Shown: positions 38,691 to 48,392, numbered from the stretch's first letter. The stretch is DNA of 64,000 nt from Methanothermobacter thermautotrophicus (GCF_014889545.1 NZ_QKOF01000005.1:1-64000); one strand, 5' to 3'. The notes: generated from the sequence alone by a model not told the origin. Program-made: numbers and translations.

Positions 38691-39344
38691 TTGCACATTC
38701 CAGATGGTTTCATACCATTCCCACAGTACCTCGTGTACTGGGTCATTGCCCTTGTAGCCCTCTACTTCAGCATGCAATGGGCGAGAAGGGACCTTAAAGA
38801 AAGACAGATACCACTGTTTGCAGTCCTTGCAGCGGGAATATTTGCGATACAGGCTATGAATATACCGATACCCTGGGGTACCAGCGGCCACATGGTCGGA
38901 GCAGCCCTGGTTGCAATAATCTTTGCAAGCCCCTGGGCAGCTGTTCTGTTGCTCTCAATTGTACTCATACTGCAGGGACTCATATTCGGTGATGGTGGAA
39001 TAACAGCCCTCGGTGCCAACATATTCAACATGGGTATAATCGGAGGATTCGCCGGTTACTACCTCTTCCAGGCACTGAGATCCGCAGGTGAAATACCTGC
39101 AGTGATCCTGGCATCATGGGCCTCAATATTCCTTGCAGCCATCGCCTGTGCAGTGGAGATGTGGATAGCAGGGACATTCCCCCTCGTACCCGGCCTCTGG
39201 ATGATGGGACTCTACCACGCAGTTATAGGCATCATAGAGGCTGCCATAACCGTGGTGGTTGTTCTTGCAATCCAGAGCACCCGCCCTGACCTTTTCTCAT
39301 TCAGGGACTGGGGAAAGAAAAGTGCCGAGGTGTCATCAAAATGA
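38691..39344 (+). CDS. cbiM: Cobalt ECF transporter substrate-specific protein CbiM
   Basis: The 217-residue CbiM binds Co2+ in the membrane and is the specificity component of the CbiMNQO importer. The mature N-terminus MHIPDGFI supplies the metal ligands (amino group and His2), which fixes the start at TTG 38691; AGGAGG stands eight bases upstream. About six hydrophobic helices follow, with [15 protein letters not shown] and [21 protein letters not shown] as family motifs (second metal-binding His in GTSGH). It overlaps cbiN by four bases. Confidence 0.95.
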   Translation: MHIPDGFIPFPQYLVYWVIALVALYFSMQWARRDLKERQIPLFAVLAAGIFAIQAMNIPIPWGTSGHMVGAALVAIIFASPWAAVLLLSIVLILQGLIFGDGGITALGANIFNMGIIGGFAGYYLFQALRSAGEIPAVILASWASIFLAAIACAVEMWIAGTFPLVPGLWMMGLYHAVIGIIEAAITVVVVLAIQSTRPDLFSFRDWGKKSAEVSSK

Positions 39345-39658
39345 ATGCCCGAGACAAAAAATTTCTGACTGCCGGCATCATAGTTGCCCTCATAATAGCC
39401 GTGCTGGCACCATTCCTTGCCTCATCAAACCCGGACGGCCTTGAAAGCACCGCCGAGAAGGTGATGCCCAACCCTGAAACAGAACCCGTGCTGAAGTCAC
39501 CGCTACCAGACTACACCCTCCCTGCGCTGGGTGACAGTCCCATTGGTGGTGTCATATCAATGATATTCGGTACGATCCTGGTACTGGCCCTAGCCTATGG
39601 TGTGGGCGCAGTTTTCAGGAGCAGGAAAGCTGCAGGTGAAGATGGAGGAGAGGAATGA
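39341..39658 (+). CDS. cbiN: Cobalt transport protein CbiN
   Basis: A 105-residue protein with two membrane helices ([20 protein letters not shown] and [20 protein letters not shown]) joined by an extracytoplasmic loop, the usual CbiN plan; [14 protein letters not shown] is a family signature. It triggers metal loading of CbiM. The start overlaps the cbiM stop (ATGA). Confidence 0.92.
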   Translation: MNARDKKFLTAGIIVALIIAVLAPFLASSNPDGLESTAEKVMPNPETEPVLKSPLPDYTLPALGDSPIGGVISMIFGTILVLALAYGVGAVFRSRKAAGEDGGEE

Positions 39659-39689
39659 TCCTCCCATTAATTTTTTCTGGTGTGTCTGA

Positions 39690-40475
39690 ATGGAAGACCT
39701 CATAAACATCGAAAGGGAAAGCCTGAAGGAGAGCTCAATCCACAGGCTGGATGGGCGCATCAAACTCATAATAACCTTTATAATTATAGCCTTCGCTGTT
39801 TCAGCCAGCAGCATCGTTACACTGATATTGATGGAGGCATATCTCCTCCTGCTCATACTCCTATCAAATGTGTCACCATCATATGCCATTAAACGTATAA
39901 TCCTTATACTCCCCTTCGGGGGCTTCATTGCACTCTTCCAGCCCTTCATACGGTCGGGGACTGTTATCTGGGCCGGTCCCCTTGGGATGGATGTGACACT
40001 GGAGGGGCTGATCTTTGGTGCACTGCTACTCGGGAAGGTAACCGTGAGCGTGACAGCGGTGATCCTCCTATCCTCAACAACTTCAATGCAGGAGCTGGTT
40101 GGATCAGCAAGGAGAATCGGTGTCCCATCAGACTTTGCAATGCTACTCAACCTCACGGTAAGGTACCTCTTCTTCTTCTATGATGAACTTGAGAGGATAA
40201 GGAACGCCCAGAAGACCCGCTGCTTTGATATATGGAACAAAAGGACATCCTACAGCTGGAGGCTCAGGAAGGTGGGTGAAACAATTGCGATGATGTTCCT
40301 GAGGGCGTATGAACAGGGGGAAAGGGTGTACCTCAGCATGCTGAGCCGTGGATACAGCCAGGACAGCCAGATGTACACTGCAAGAACCGCCCTTGCCGGC
40401 CGGGATGTCCTATTTGCAGCTGCAAACATCTTTATAATCGCGCTGCTCCATATACTCCAGCAGGGCTACTGGTGA
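39690..40475 (+). CDS. cbiQ: Cobalt ECF transporter transmembrane protein CbiQ
   Basis: The 261-residue T component couples ATP hydrolysis to CbiM. It has four to five membrane helices and the two cytoplasmic coupling motifs of the family, seen as [22 protein letters not shown] and [19 protein letters not shown] (Ala-Arg-Gly-type motifs diverged). [20 protein letters not shown] at the N-terminus is typical. ATG 39690 follows GGTGTG at weak spacing; ends five bases before cbiO. Confidence 0.92.
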   Translation: MEDLINIERESLKESSIHRLDGRIKLIITFIIIAFAVSASSIVTLILMEAYLLLLILLSNVSPSYAIKRIILILPFGGFIALFQPFIRSGTVIWAGPLGMDVTLEGLIFGALLLGKVTVSVTAVILLSSTTSMQELVGSARRIGVPSDFAMLLNLTVRYLFFFYDELERIRNAQKTRCFDIWNKRTSYSWRLRKVGETIAMMFLRAYEQGERVYLSMLSRGYSQDSQMYTARTALAGRDVLFAAANIFIIALLHILQQGYW

Positions 40476-40479
40476 TTGG

Positions 40480-41412
40480 ATGATTGAGCTGAGGGGTTTA
40501 AGCTACAGTTACCCCGACGGCACCCCCGCCCTCAGGGGCATTAACATGAAGATAGATAAGGGTGAACGCGTTGCCGTTATAGGGCCCAATGGGGCGGGCA
40601 AATCAACACTTTTTCTCCACCTCAACGGGATACTGAGACCCACCACAGGTGAGGTCATAATCGATGGGAAGAAGATGGAATACAGCAGGGATCTGATTAA
40701 GATCAGGCAGAAGGTTGGAATAGTCTTTCAGAACCCTGATGACCAGCTCTTCTCACCCACAGTCCGGGAGGATGTTGCCTTTGGGCCCATGAACCTGGGG
40801 CTTCCCATGGACGAGGTCGAGGAGAGGGTCAGGGATGCACTCCAGAAGGTGGGTATAACCGGCTATGAGAATAGGGCGCCACATCACCTCAGCGGAGGGG
40901 AAAAGAAGAGGGTGGCCATCGCCGGTATACTTGCAATGAAGCCTGAGATCATGGTACTTGACGAGCCAACAACCGGTCTGGACCCGGAGACAGCCGATGG
41001 TATAATCAGGATACTCCTTGAACTGAGCATGGAGGGCATAACCGTCATAATATCCTCCCACGACGTTGAAATAATAAGCCAGTTTGCAGAGAGGGTTTTT
41101 GTACTTAATAATGGGAAACTTATTGCAGAGGGCACACCTAGAGAGATCTTCAGGGATGCTGAACTGATCAGTAGGGCCAGTTTAGGGCTTCCAAGGACTG
41201 CTGATCTAATGAACCGTCTCAGAATGGCTGGTTTTGAAGTTGATGTGAAGCTTACTGTTGAGGAAACCTACCATGAACTCCTGCACCTCCTCGGTGGAGA
41301 TGCATACCACCTGTTACTCCATTTCCTGCGTGAAGAGAAACAGCACAGACTCATACATATCCTTGGAGAGGAGAAGTACCACCAGCTACTCCATGCTCTG
41401 AAGGAAAGCTAA
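40480..41412 (+). CDS. cbiO: Cobalt ECF transporter ATPase CbiO with His-rich tail
   Basis: A 310-residue ABC ATPase: Walker [11 protein letters not shown]-loop [21 protein letters not shown] (typical of ECF ATPases), signature [15 protein letters not shown] and Walker [13 protein letters not shown]. After about residue 262 there is an unusual tail of some 45 residues that repeats a YHxLLHxL-like unit about four times ([35 protein letters not shown]), giving nine to ten histidines. This may bind cobalt or nickel and store or sense it near the transporter. Confidence 0.94.
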   Translation: MIELRGLSYSYPDGTPALRGINMKIDKGERVAVIGPNGAGKSTLFLHLNGILRPTTGEVIIDGKKMEYSRDLIKIRQKVGIVFQNPDDQLFSPTVREDVAFGPMNLGLPMDEVEERVRDALQKVGITGYENRAPHHLSGGEKKRVAIAGILAMKPEIMVLDEPTTGLDPETADGIIRILLELSMEGITVIISSHDVEIISQFAERVFVLNNGKLIAEGTPREIFRDAELISRASLGLPRTADLMNRLRMAGFEVDVKLTVEETYHELLHLLGGDAYHLLLHFLREEKQHRLIHILGEEKYHQLLHALKES

Positions 41413-41460
41413 CAGAAAAATTAATTCAGTTTTCAAACATGCGTCAAGGCGGGCAAAATT

Positions 41461-42540
41461 CTAGAGCTTTGGCTCAAGTCTCTTGATCATGAAGGCCATG
41501 AAGCCCACGAGCATCGGGAAAAGGAAGAGGTATATCATTATTATGGCTATTGGTGGTAGAACTGAGCCCATGACCGTGGAGGCTGCAAGGAGCATGACAA
41601 GGAATATGACCGGGCCGAGAATCGCCAGGAACATGTATATCATTGTGAAGGAATTAAGCTTCTGTGAATAGTCCTTGAGCTTCATCCTCATCTCATAGGC
41701 AATATCATCGGCGATGACATTGAGGGTCTTTGATAGGTCCCCACCACTGTTGAGGGTCCTCGTGATCTGATAGACCGCCCTCTTAAGACCATCAGATTCT
41801 ATGCGGTTGCTCATCTCAATGAGCGCATTCTCTGTTGTCTCACCATACTTGATCTCCTCAAGGGTCCTTGCAAACTCCTCAGAAAGTGCGCCGTAGCCTG
41901 ACATTGCAACTGATCTCATGCTGTCATGGAGCCCGAGGCCTGATTTGAGCTCGGTTGCCATCTGACGGAGGGCGAAGGGAAGTTCCCTTGAGGCCTCACT
42001 TGAACGTTTACCCTTCTGGAGGTTCGGGAGGAAGATTACAATTATCGCCATGAAGAGGACCGCGAGCATCATTGCAAGGCCTATCTCAATTCCAAAGCCA
42101 AGGAGGACCATCACCACCAATAGAACTGCGCCTGATCCTCCCCCGAGGATCATTATGAGTTTCGGGTCCAGCTGTTCCTTCTCCTCCTCCTTCAGGAGTT
42201 CCTCAAGAGACGCCCTCTCAAAGCTGGCTCTGGTTGCACTGTCCTCACCCCGCTCCTCCAGCCTCTTATCCGCCTCTATAAGACCCTTGAAAACCTCTAT
42301 CTCTTCAGGCGTCATTTTCATCCGGCTTATAACACGGGCGGATCCCCTTCTTGAGAGAAATCCGGGTTTAGGTTTTTCTGAACTCCTCTTCAGAAGTCCG
42401 CCAGGCCTTCCGATGGGGGGTGCCTTCGGCTTTATTTCACCCATCTTCTGAACAGGTTTCTGGACACCCTCACCCACCTTCTTTGTGGATGTGAGGGTTA
42501 TGCCGCCAAGCTTGTCAAATATTTCCCTGATGGAGACCAT
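41461..42540 (-). CDS. TadC/FlaJ-like type II secretion system F family membrane protein
   Basis: A 359-residue protein. The first 120 residues are basic, Pro-rich and likely unstructured. Two hydrophobic helices (LIMILGGGSGAVLLVVMVLLG, AMMLAVLFMAIIVIFLP), a T2SF cytoplasmic domain (ELPFALRQMATELKSGLGLHDSMR; LNSGGDLSKTLNVIADD) and two C-terminal helices follow. This is the membrane platform of a type IV-pilus-like system. ATG 42540 follows GAGGTG. It is downstream of its ATPase partner by eight bases. Long disordered N-terminus is unusual. Confidence 0.88.
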   Translation of the reverse strand: MVSIREIFDKLGGITLTSTKKVGEGVQKPVQKMGEIKPKAPPIGRPGGLLKRSSEKPKPGFLSRRGSARVISRMKMTPEEIEVFKGLIEADKRLEERGEDSATRASFERASLEELLKEEEKEQLDPKLIMILGGGSGAVLLVVMVLLGFGIEIGLAMMLAVLFMAIIVIFLPNLQKGKRSSEASRELPFALRQMATELKSGLGLHDSMRSVAMSGYGALSEEFARTLEEIKYGETTENALIEMSNRIESDGLKRAVYQITRTLNSGGDLSKTLNVIADDIAYEMRMKLKDYSQKLNSFTMIYMFLAILGPVIFLVMLLAASTVMGSVLPPIAIIMIYLFLFPMLVGFMAFMIKRLEPKL

Positions 42541-42548
42541 GATACACC

Positions 42549-44120
42549 TCAGAGTATGCTGTCAAGGACACCGTCAGGGTCCCTGTAGTATTCATGTATG
42601 TAGCGTCCCACCTCATCTATGCTCCTTATGTTCTCATCGGCCATGTACTCCAGTACTAGCCTCCTCCTCTCAATTTCCTCCTCGATTTCATTTATGCTTA
42701 TGGCCCTCAGTTCAGCTATCTCCCTGAGGGTCTGGCTGGCTATACCAACATATTCAACCTTATCAGCCACACTGTTCCACTCGAAGACCCTGTTGAGCTG
42801 GACGTTACCCTCCTCCATACCCACGACCTCGGCGACCTCAGTTATCCTCCTTATGGAGCCCCCCTCAGGTCTGTACATTCTGTTCTGCATTATTATGAAG
42901 TCAAGGGCGGGTATCATTATCCTCGGCACATTCATGGGGGGGTTTATGAGACGGGTTATGGTTTCCCTTGCTGTGTTGGCGTGGAGTGTCCCGAATCCAC
43001 TGTGACCCGTGTTAAGGGCTGTGAACAGGGTTATGGCCTCACTGCCCCTCACTTCCCCCACGATGACCCTGTCTGGTCTCTGACGGAGGGAGTTCTTGAC
43101 GAGGGTATCCATGTCAAGTTCCCCCTTGCCCTCTATGTTGGGTGGCCTTGTCTCCATCCTGAGTACATGGGTGTGGGGGAGCTGGAGCTCCAGTGTATCC
43201 TCAATGGTTATGATACGCTCGGTTGGAGGCACGAAAGCTGATACCGTGTTGAGGGTTGTTGTTTTACCGGACCCGGTACCCCCCGCCACTATGGCGTTGC
43301 ATGGTTTCACGCCCAGACCATCTGTGCATACCCAGAGGAAGGCTGCAAGGTGGGATGACATGGTCTTGAAGTTTATGAGGTCAACAACAGTGAAGGGGTC
43401 CTTCCTGAATTTTCGGATTGTGAGTGTCGAACCATCAGGAGAGACCGGAGGTATTGTTGCATTGACCCTTGAACCATCAGGGAGCCTCGCATCAAGTATG
43501 GGTGTCTGCTGGTCTATGCGCCTGTTAACCTGCCTTGCTATAAGGTCTATGATGGACTTTATGTCGTCATCGTTGTTGAAGACGACATTGGTGATCATCA
43601 TTCCCAGCTTCCTGTGGTAGACGAAGACAGGTTTTTTGACACCTATTACCATTATCTCCTCTAGGTCATCGTCCTTTATGAGTGGGTCCAGTTCACCGTA
43701 CCCAAGCATCTCCTGGGATATCTGTTTTGCCAGCTTGTCAACATTACGGACTCCCTTCATCCTTAGGAATTCCTTGACCTCTGACATGAATGTGGATTCA
43801 TCTATTCTGAACTCTTCACCCTTGGAGACCGCAACCTCAACCAGTTTTTCCCTGATCTCATTTAGGAGTTCTCTCTCCTTCTCAGAGAACTTTGGAAGGG
43901 AAACCCGGTACTGGGGTATCAGGTCCCCTTCAATTATCTCAACATCCTTTAAATCCACCCGAGGGGAGGCTGGTTTTGGTTTGGGATTCTCAAGCACCTT
44001 TTCGACCTTGAATTCTGATTTTTCTGGTCTTTCCTTCCTTTCCTCCCGGGGGGATTCCTCCTCATCCGTTGCAAATTCCCCAAGGATCTCCTTCAGAATT
44101 TCCTTCCTCTTATCCCTCAT
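42549..44120 (-). CDS. Type II/IV secretion system ATPase (TadA/FlaI-like)
   Basis: A 523-residue hexameric secretion ATPase. Walker A is [13 protein letters not shown], the Asp box [19 protein letters not shown], Walker B region [13 protein letters not shown] and the His box [17 protein letters not shown]. The N-terminal 70 residues are charged and linker-like ([17 protein letters not shown]). ATG 44120 is preferred over TTG 44129. Pairs with the TadC-like gene downstream; no pilin or prepilin peptidase is nearby, so what the machine secretes or assembles is open. Confidence 0.92.
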   Translation of the reverse strand: MRDKRKEILKEILGEFATDEEESPREERKERPEKSEFKVEKVLENPKPKPASPRVDLKDVEIIEGDLIPQYRVSLPKFSEKERELLNEIREKLVEVAVSKGEEFRIDESTFMSEVKEFLRMKGVRNVDKLAKQISQEMLGYGELDPLIKDDDLEEIMVIGVKKPVFVYHRKLGMMITNVVFNNDDDIKSIIDLIARQVNRRIDQQTPILDARLPDGSRVNATIPPVSPDGSTLTIRKFRKDPFTVVDLINFKTMSSHLAAFLWVCTDGLGVKPCNAIVAGGTGSGKTTTLNTVSAFVPPTERIITIEDTLELQLPHTHVLRMETRPPNIEGKGELDMDTLVKNSLRQRPDRVIVGEVRGSEAITLFTALNTGHSGFGTLHANTARETITRLINPPMNVPRIMIPALDFIIMQNRMYRPEGGSIRRITEVAEVVGMEEGNVQLNRVFEWNSVADKVEYVGIASQTLREIAELRAISINEIEEEIERRRLVLEYMADENIRSIDEVGRYIHEYYRDPDGVLDSIL

Positions 44121-44161
44121 ATTACTCAACTCTTTATATGTGAAGGATGATATTTAAGTGT

Positions 44162-45076
44162 ATGTCAGCAAGGTGTCCTGTCTGTGGGGAGGACCTTCCT
44201 GCCTACAGGGGTGGTGTCGATATCTACGACCCCTGCGATGGGTGCATGGACCTCCACCTGAGTAAGTTCAGACCCATCAATGAGGTATCCGGTTCAATTC
44301 CAGGGGCTTGTGAATGCGGCCGGAGGCATCTTGACGCTGTCATGGCCCATATCGCAGGGATCATGATTAGGGATGGATGTATACCCGAAGATGCGAGGCT
44401 CAGGGACGTCGGGGCTCCCCTCATAACTCCAGCGCTCCCCCTTGAATCCCCTCCATTCCTTCCAGAAAGATCCCTTGTTCTTCTATCACCCCATGTTGAT
44501 AAAGGGGTCGCTGAAATCATCATGGACCATGTTCCAGAGGTTAAGGGTGTTTTAAGGGGTGATATGAGCACTGTTCCCGGTATGATGGACTCTAATAGCC
44601 AACCACATGTATATGAGCTCCTGGCAGGTTGTGATATGAGATGTGACATCATTGAAACACCCTCCGGGACCCTCTCAATATACAGGAGGCAGAGCAGACT
44701 TCACATAGAGTTTTCATCCGGGAAGAATTTGAAGATTCAGGCTGCTGCACGCGAGATACTCTCACTGCGTCCTGAGAATGTGCTGGATGCGACATGCGGC
44801 CCCGGGACCCTGGGGATATTCTCCCTTATGGCAGGTGCCCGGAACGTTGTATTCAATGACATCTGGAGGGAAGCCTGTGAGATGACCCGCCTGAACCTGC
44901 AGGTCAATGGATTCAGTAAAGGGTTCAGGGTGTGCAACAGGGATATAAGGGAACTGCCAGATCTGATTGATGAGAGGTTTGATCTCTGCATAGTGGACCC
45001 CTTCCCTGGTGTTGATGCCCGTGAATTTATTGATGCTGCAGAGAGACTTGCAGAGAACGTCCTCCTGATAGGGTGA
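44162..45076 (+). CDS. SAM-dependent methyltransferase with N-terminal zinc ribbon
   Basis: A 304-residue protein. Residues 1-60 carry several cysteine pairs (CPVCGEDLP, CDGCMDLHL, CECGRRH), likely zinc-binding. The C-terminal 110 residues are a class I methyltransferase: VLDATCGPGTLGIFSLMAGA (motif I), VVFNDIWREACEMTRLNL (motif II) and DLCIVDPFPGVD in the place of the DPPY/DPPR motif. Zinc ribbon plus this motif suggests an RNA or protein substrate. Start: TATA-like CTTTATATG at 44132-44140 places transcription start near 44160, so ATG 44162 may be leaderless; ATG 44147 is in frame. Divergent from the TadA-like gene. Substrate unknown. Confidence 0.75.
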   Translation: MSARCPVCGEDLPAYRGGVDIYDPCDGCMDLHLSKFRPINEVSGSIPGACECGRRHLDAVMAHIAGIMIRDGCIPEDARLRDVGAPLITPALPLESPPFLPERSLVLLSPHVDKGVAEIIMDHVPEVKGVLRGDMSTVPGMMDSNSQPHVYELLAGCDMRCDIIETPSGTLSIYRRQSRLHIEFSSGKNLKIQAAAREILSLRPENVLDATCGPGTLGIFSLMAGARNVVFNDIWREACEMTRLNLQVNGFSKGFRVCNRDIRELPDLIDERFDLCIVDPFPGVDAREFIDAAERLAENVLLIG

Positions 45077-45081
45077 ATACC

Positions 45082-46332
45082 CTAAATGCCAATGTAGACA
45101 GCAACTGCAGGGATCACGAGTACACCCATGAGGTGAGACTTACTTGTGCCGGTACAGTGGGGGATGAGTCCAAAGGAGGTTGATGCTATAAGTGCAAGGG
45201 TGATGAATGGTAGGCTGGCCCCCTCCATGACTGCAAAAAGGAATATGGAAGCTGTCATGAATAGCATGACCGCCAGCGAAATTTTTCCGTAATTGATCCC
45301 CGATAGATGGGTGCAGATATAATCAGCAGCCTTAATGGATATTACAGCCGCCAGGGATACAGCCAGGAGTGAGGCTGAGATGAAAAGGAAGATGTGGCCT
45401 GCATCTATATCATGCATTATCTGGGATATGTAGACGGCAATCCCACTCCTCGGGTTTCCGATAATGTAGAGTGTCATGAGAGAAAAGAGGGCATCCGAGG
45501 TGTTAAGGCATGACAGTGCAGTGATGAAGTCCCCTGGCGAATCCTCCCCACCCGAACCCGTGAGGGAACATGATATCATACCGCCCTGGGCGGGTCCAAA
45601 TCCTGGTAAAAATCCTAGCAGGACCGATGCAACACCTCCTGCAAGAACAGACCTGGCAGTACCTGCATCAAACACTGTGAATGGCTCTGTTTCCTGCTCA
45701 GGCAGAGATGATCCTGAACTGAAGCTGTAGATAATGGTGCTGAGACCGAAGAAACCCGTGAATAGTGTCATCAGGCCAAGTCCAGGGGATATCGGTGCCT
45801 GGAAAATAACCCACCCCATGGCCCCTGAGAAAAGAAAGAGGACAGCTGCCCAGAACAGTGTCTCAGCATTCCTGCTGAGCTTAATCATCATGTAAACAGA
45901 AACAAGGATGAGTATTAACCAGATTTGTGGTCTGATAAATCCATAGATGGGTGGCAGTGCCAGGAGAAGGAGTGGTAAAAATATTATTGTCAGCAGGATT
46001 CCAGCCACACCACCAATTGTTGCAGCCCTTATGGCTTCACCAGCCCTACCCTCAAGGACCATACGGTGCCCTGGGAGAACAGAAAGTGCGGTTCCCTCAT
46101 CAGGAACCCCAAGCAGGGTTGAGGGTATGAATTCAAGGAGGGCATGGGTTACAGAGAGTGATAATAAAAAAACAGCCAGAGCTTCCTCCGGGATGAAACT
46201 CAGAATCTGACCGGATACTGCAAAAATGAATGCCCCGACGGTATTAACATGGATACCCGGAATCAGACCTGTCAATGTACCGGTTATAACTCCAAGAAAA
46301 CAGGCAAAAAGGATTTCAATTATCCAGATCAC
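45082..46332 (-). CDS. TctA-like (DUF112 family) membrane protein
   Basis: A 416-residue polytopic protein with about ten to twelve helices. The duplicated hairpin loops typical of TctA-type carriers are recognisable: TGTLTGLIPGIHVNTVGAF near residue 17 and LLGFLPGFGPAQGGMISCSL near 240. Bacterial TctA works with TctB and a binding protein to import tricarboxylates; neither partner is seen here, and archaeal members are stand-alone with unknown substrate. GTG 46332 is the likely start. It lies downstream of the EF-1beta gene with a 41-bp repeat in between. Confidence 0.85.
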   Translation of the reverse strand: MIWIIEILFACFLGVITGTLTGLIPGIHVNTVGAFIFAVSGQILSFIPEEALAVFLLSLSVTHALLEFIPSTLLGVPDEGTALSVLPGHRMVLEGRAGEAIRAATIGGVAGILLTIIFLPLLLLALPPIYGFIRPQIWLILILVSVYMMIKLSRNAETLFWAAVLFLFSGAMGWVIFQAPISPGLGLMTLFTGFFGLSTIIYSFSSGSSLPEQETEPFTVFDAGTARSVLAGGVASVLLGFLPGFGPAQGGMISCSLTGSGGEDSPGDFITALSCLNTSDALFSLMTLYIIGNPRSGIAVYISQIMHDIDAGHIFLFISASLLAVSLAAVISIKAADYICTHLSGINYGKISLAVMLFMTASIFLFAVMEGASLPFITLALIASTSFGLIPHCTGTSKSHLMGVLVIPAVAVYIGI

Positions 46333-46357
46333 CTGAAATAATCTGAGGTGTGTGTAA

Positions 46358-46456
46358 GAAAGGCTTGAAGATCACATCAGCCTTCTTACATCAGTAACTT
46401 TCAATTCAATACTGTGAAAGGCTTGAAGATCACATCAGCCTTCTTACATCAGTAAC
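46358..46456. repeat. Perfect 41-bp direct repeat at the 3' end of the EF-1beta gene
   Basis: 46358-46398 and 46416-46456 are identical over 41 bases, 58 bases apart. The second copy contains the last nine codons and stop of EF-1beta (stop at 46430-46432); the first lies in the gap. Each copy contains AAGGCT-N13-AGCCTT, able to form a hairpin over the stop codon. Confidence 0.95.
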
Positions 46457-46699
46457 CTCTATGTTGCTGACACCCTCAATTCCGGAAAGGCTCTCCTCAG
46501 CAGCCTCTGTTCCGCCCTCTGCGTCACCAACAACAACCATCACATTTAGGGCCACCAGACCAAATGCTATGGGTTCCTCATCTATCTTGTGAAGTTCCGT
46601 GCCCTCAGGTATTCTATCCTGGATCTCCTTCTTCAGAGCCTCAAGATCAACATCGGGGCTCTCAGGCATAACCTTTATGGTGGCTACTACATCTCCCAT
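46430..46699 (-). CDS. ef1b: Translation elongation factor aEF-1beta
   Basis: The 89-residue archaeal EF-1beta, guanine-nucleotide exchange factor for aEF-1alpha. It is a single ferredoxin-like domain: GDVVATIKVMPESPDVDLEAL at the N-terminus, IAFGLVALNVMVVVGDAEGG in the middle and IEGVSNIEVTDVRRLM at the end. A homologue from Methanothermobacter (MTH1699) has a solved structure. ATG 46699 follows GGAGGT. It is cotranscribed with the zinc-ribbon gene upstream, a conserved archaeal pairing. Confidence 0.95.
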   Translation of the reverse strand: MGDVVATIKVMPESPDVDLEALKKEIQDRIPEGTELHKIDEEPIAFGLVALNVMVVVGDAEGGTEAAEESLSGIEGVSNIEVTDVRRLM

Positions 46700-46751
46700 T
46701 AATACTACCTCCCTGCATGGTATTAAATTAATACTTATTTATATATTTTTC

Positions 46752-46913
46752 CTATGGTCCCTCGAATCCACACTTGCACCTGTAGGTGTGGCCGAAGGTC
46801 CTGCACTTCTGGCACCTGTAGATCATCTCACCGCACATTGGACATTCAAATTTCACATATGTCTCAACCAGAGGTATCTCCTGTTTACAGGATGTACATT
46901 CCATCTTGGTCAT
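46752..46913 (-). CDS. 53-residue zinc-ribbon protein (HVO_2753 type)
   Basis: A short gene with eight cysteines in four pairs: CTSC near residue 6, CPMC near 24, CQKC near 34 and CKC near 46, plus FGHTYR. This matches the small archaeal zinc-finger family that includes HVO_2753, usually found beside EF-1beta and thought to work in translation. ATG 46913 follows GGTGAT; it begins directly after the stop of mfnE. It is about 50 bases upstream of EF-1beta. Confidence 0.9.
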   Translation of the reverse strand: MTKMECTSCKQEIPLVETYVKFECPMCGEMIYRCQKCRTFGHTYRCKCGFEGP

Positions 46914-47564
46914 TTAATCACCTCTTATAACTGTACATACACATTCCGAAGCACCTGCCCTTAAAATGGACAGCACTCTGGAGGGATATTTCCCATTCAC
47001 AACATAACAATCAGATTTTAATTCAATCAGAAGTTCAGGTAGTGCTTCATCCACTGATGTCTCACCAAAAGATAGTAAGTCTTTAGCACTTATATCATTT
47101 ATAAGTTTAGCATCACGGGCAGGTGGCCTCTCAGTGTATATACCATCTACATCTGTTGCTATTAAAAGTTTCGCTTTTATCATATGGGCGATCATGAGTG
47201 AGAGGGAATCAGAGGTGACCCTCCATGAGTGTTCAGCCGGGTCAGTGAAACGCAGAAGCTCCGAAGGGATTATAACCGGAGTTAAACCCGCACTAATAAC
47301 TTCTCTGCACTCTGCAATAGTCCTGACAGGAACTGCTGATTCGACAATGTCTGAAAGAAGCCTTCCAGTTATGTCCATGCACAGTATTGCTGCTTCATGG
47401 TTTGCAGTATCAGAAAACCCGAATTTCTCATCATAATACCTCACCATATCTGCAAAGGAGCCTCCACCACAGACCACCGCTGCGCCGACACCCTCAAGGC
47501 TCTCAAGGAGGGCTGCAGCATGTTCTGGAAAAAGACTTCCACCTATCTTAACGACCCACTCCAT
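46914..47564 (-). CDS. mfnE: [5-(aminomethyl)furan-3-yl]methyl phosphate kinase
   Basis: A 216-residue amino-acid-kinase-fold protein matching MfnE (MJ0458 type), which phosphorylates the furan phosphate intermediate of methanofuran biosynthesis to its diphosphate. Landmarks: VVKIGGSLFPEHA at the N-terminus, AAVVCGGGSFADMVR near 40, HSWRVTSDSLSLMIAHMI near 120 and LLIATDVDGIYTERPP near 145. ATG 47564 has GGGGAG about nine bases upstream. The amino-acid-kinase family has other uridylate-kinase-like members, but the length and context agree with MfnE. Confidence 0.82.
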   Translation of the reverse strand: MEWVVKIGGSLFPEHAAALLESLEGVGAAVVCGGGSFADMVRYYDEKFGFSDTANHEAAILCMDITGRLLSDIVESAVPVRTIAECREVISAGLTPVIIPSELLRFTDPAEHSWRVTSDSLSLMIAHMIKAKLLIATDVDGIYTERPPARDAKLINDISAKDLLSFGETSVDEALPELLIELKSDCYVVNGKYPSRVLSILRAGASECVCTVIRGD

Positions 47565-47594
47565 AGCAAACACATCTCCCCTAGAACCACACAT

Positions 47595-47933
47595 CTAAAG
47601 CAGCTTCAGGTCCCCTGTTATTTTATCTATCTCCTCATCATCATCGGGACCTATACCCAGACAGGTTATGGTGCCGGCAGGTATCTGGGTATGTCCTGCA
47701 TCCCTCACCAGGTAGTGTGAGATTCCAGCCTCCTTAACAGCCTCATATATCTCAAGGAGTTCATCAAGACTGTTCACCGAAACAATGACCTTCTTTGAGC
47801 CTTCAAGTTCCCATTCTCTTATTTTATCATGACCCGTCCTTTTAAATGATCCTATGGAAGCATGACAGGCCTGGGCAGCTATTTTTCCCTTCCCCATCTT
47901 CAGATCGGATCTCACTATTATGACCTGTTTCAT
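47595..47933 (-). CDS. pth2: Peptidyl-tRNA hydrolase (Pth2)
   Basis: The 112-residue archaeal/eukaryotic-type enzyme recycles peptidyl-tRNA dropped from ribosomes. [17 protein letters not shown] near residue 12, [21 protein letters not shown] and [21 protein letters not shown] are the conserved blocks (catalytic Lys, Asp and Thr region). It heads the pth2-mfnE-zinc ribbon-EF-1beta cluster. ATG 47933. Confidence 0.96.
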   Translation of the reverse strand: MKQVIIVRSDLKMGKGKIAAQACHASIGSFKRTGHDKIREWELEGSKKVIVSVNSLDELLEIYEAVKEAGISHYLVRDAGHTQIPAGTITCLGIGPDDDEEIDKITGDLKLL

Positions 47934-48185
47934 TTTCCCACCACTGGGTTCTATCTCCCTTACCGCTAATAATGATTTCCAGCAGGAAGGAATGGGAAGC
48001 TACCAGCGACCATCTGATGCACATGTAAACCATCATGATCCTTACACAGTAAAAGGTCTGTGTTAGTGTTACAGTTAAATTCTACGAGGCTGAGTGATAT
48101 AGAATCAGGATATGGGTGCAAAAAAGAGCCGAAAAAACGATAAATTTAAATACCATTGAGTTAAATATAGAATTGAGGTGATATT
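47934..48185. other. Intergenic region between pth2 and histone
   Basis: No gene of convincing form was found in these 252 bases. The right end holds the histone promoter: TTTAAATA at 48145-48152 preceded by the purine-rich GAAAAAACGATAAA, and the ribosome site GAGGTGAT at 48174-48181. Confidence 0.5.
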
Positions 48186-48392
48186 ATGGCCGAATTACCC
48201 ATAGCACCAGTTGGGAGAATCATAAAAAATGCCGGTGCCCAGAGAATAAGCGACGACGCAAGGGAAGCACTTGCAAAGATTCTGGAAGAAAAAGGCGAAG
48301 AAATAGCAAAAGAAGCTGTTAAACTTGCAAAACACGCCGGCAGAAAAACTGTTAAAGCATCAGACATAGAACTGGCCGCTAAAAAATTATAA
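48186..48392 (+). CDS. hmtA: Archaeal histone (HMtA-type)
   Basis: A 68-residue histone-fold protein that wraps DNA as dimers, tetramers and longer stacks. The sequence starts [20 protein letters not shown] and includes [20 protein letters not shown] and [19 protein letters not shown], with the paired RxTV loop (GRKTVKASD) that contacts DNA. ATG 48186 follows GAGGTGAT. The gene has its own promoter and a T-rich stretch after the stop (48404-48420). Highly biased codon use (GAA, AAA, GCA) points to strong expression. Confidence 0.97.
   Translation: MAELPIAPVGRIIKNAGAQRISDDAREALAKILEEKGEEIAKEAVKLAKHAGRKTVKASDIELAAKKL

Noticed and set aside
46358-46456. Possible CRISPR repeats
   Set aside because: Only two copies with a 17-base gap, one of them coding; no array or cas genes in the window.
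47934-48185. C/D-box-like guide RNA between pth2 and histone
   Set aside because: Only a weak C-box-like AATGATT and a CTGA were found; no convincing C'/D' pair or terminal stem.
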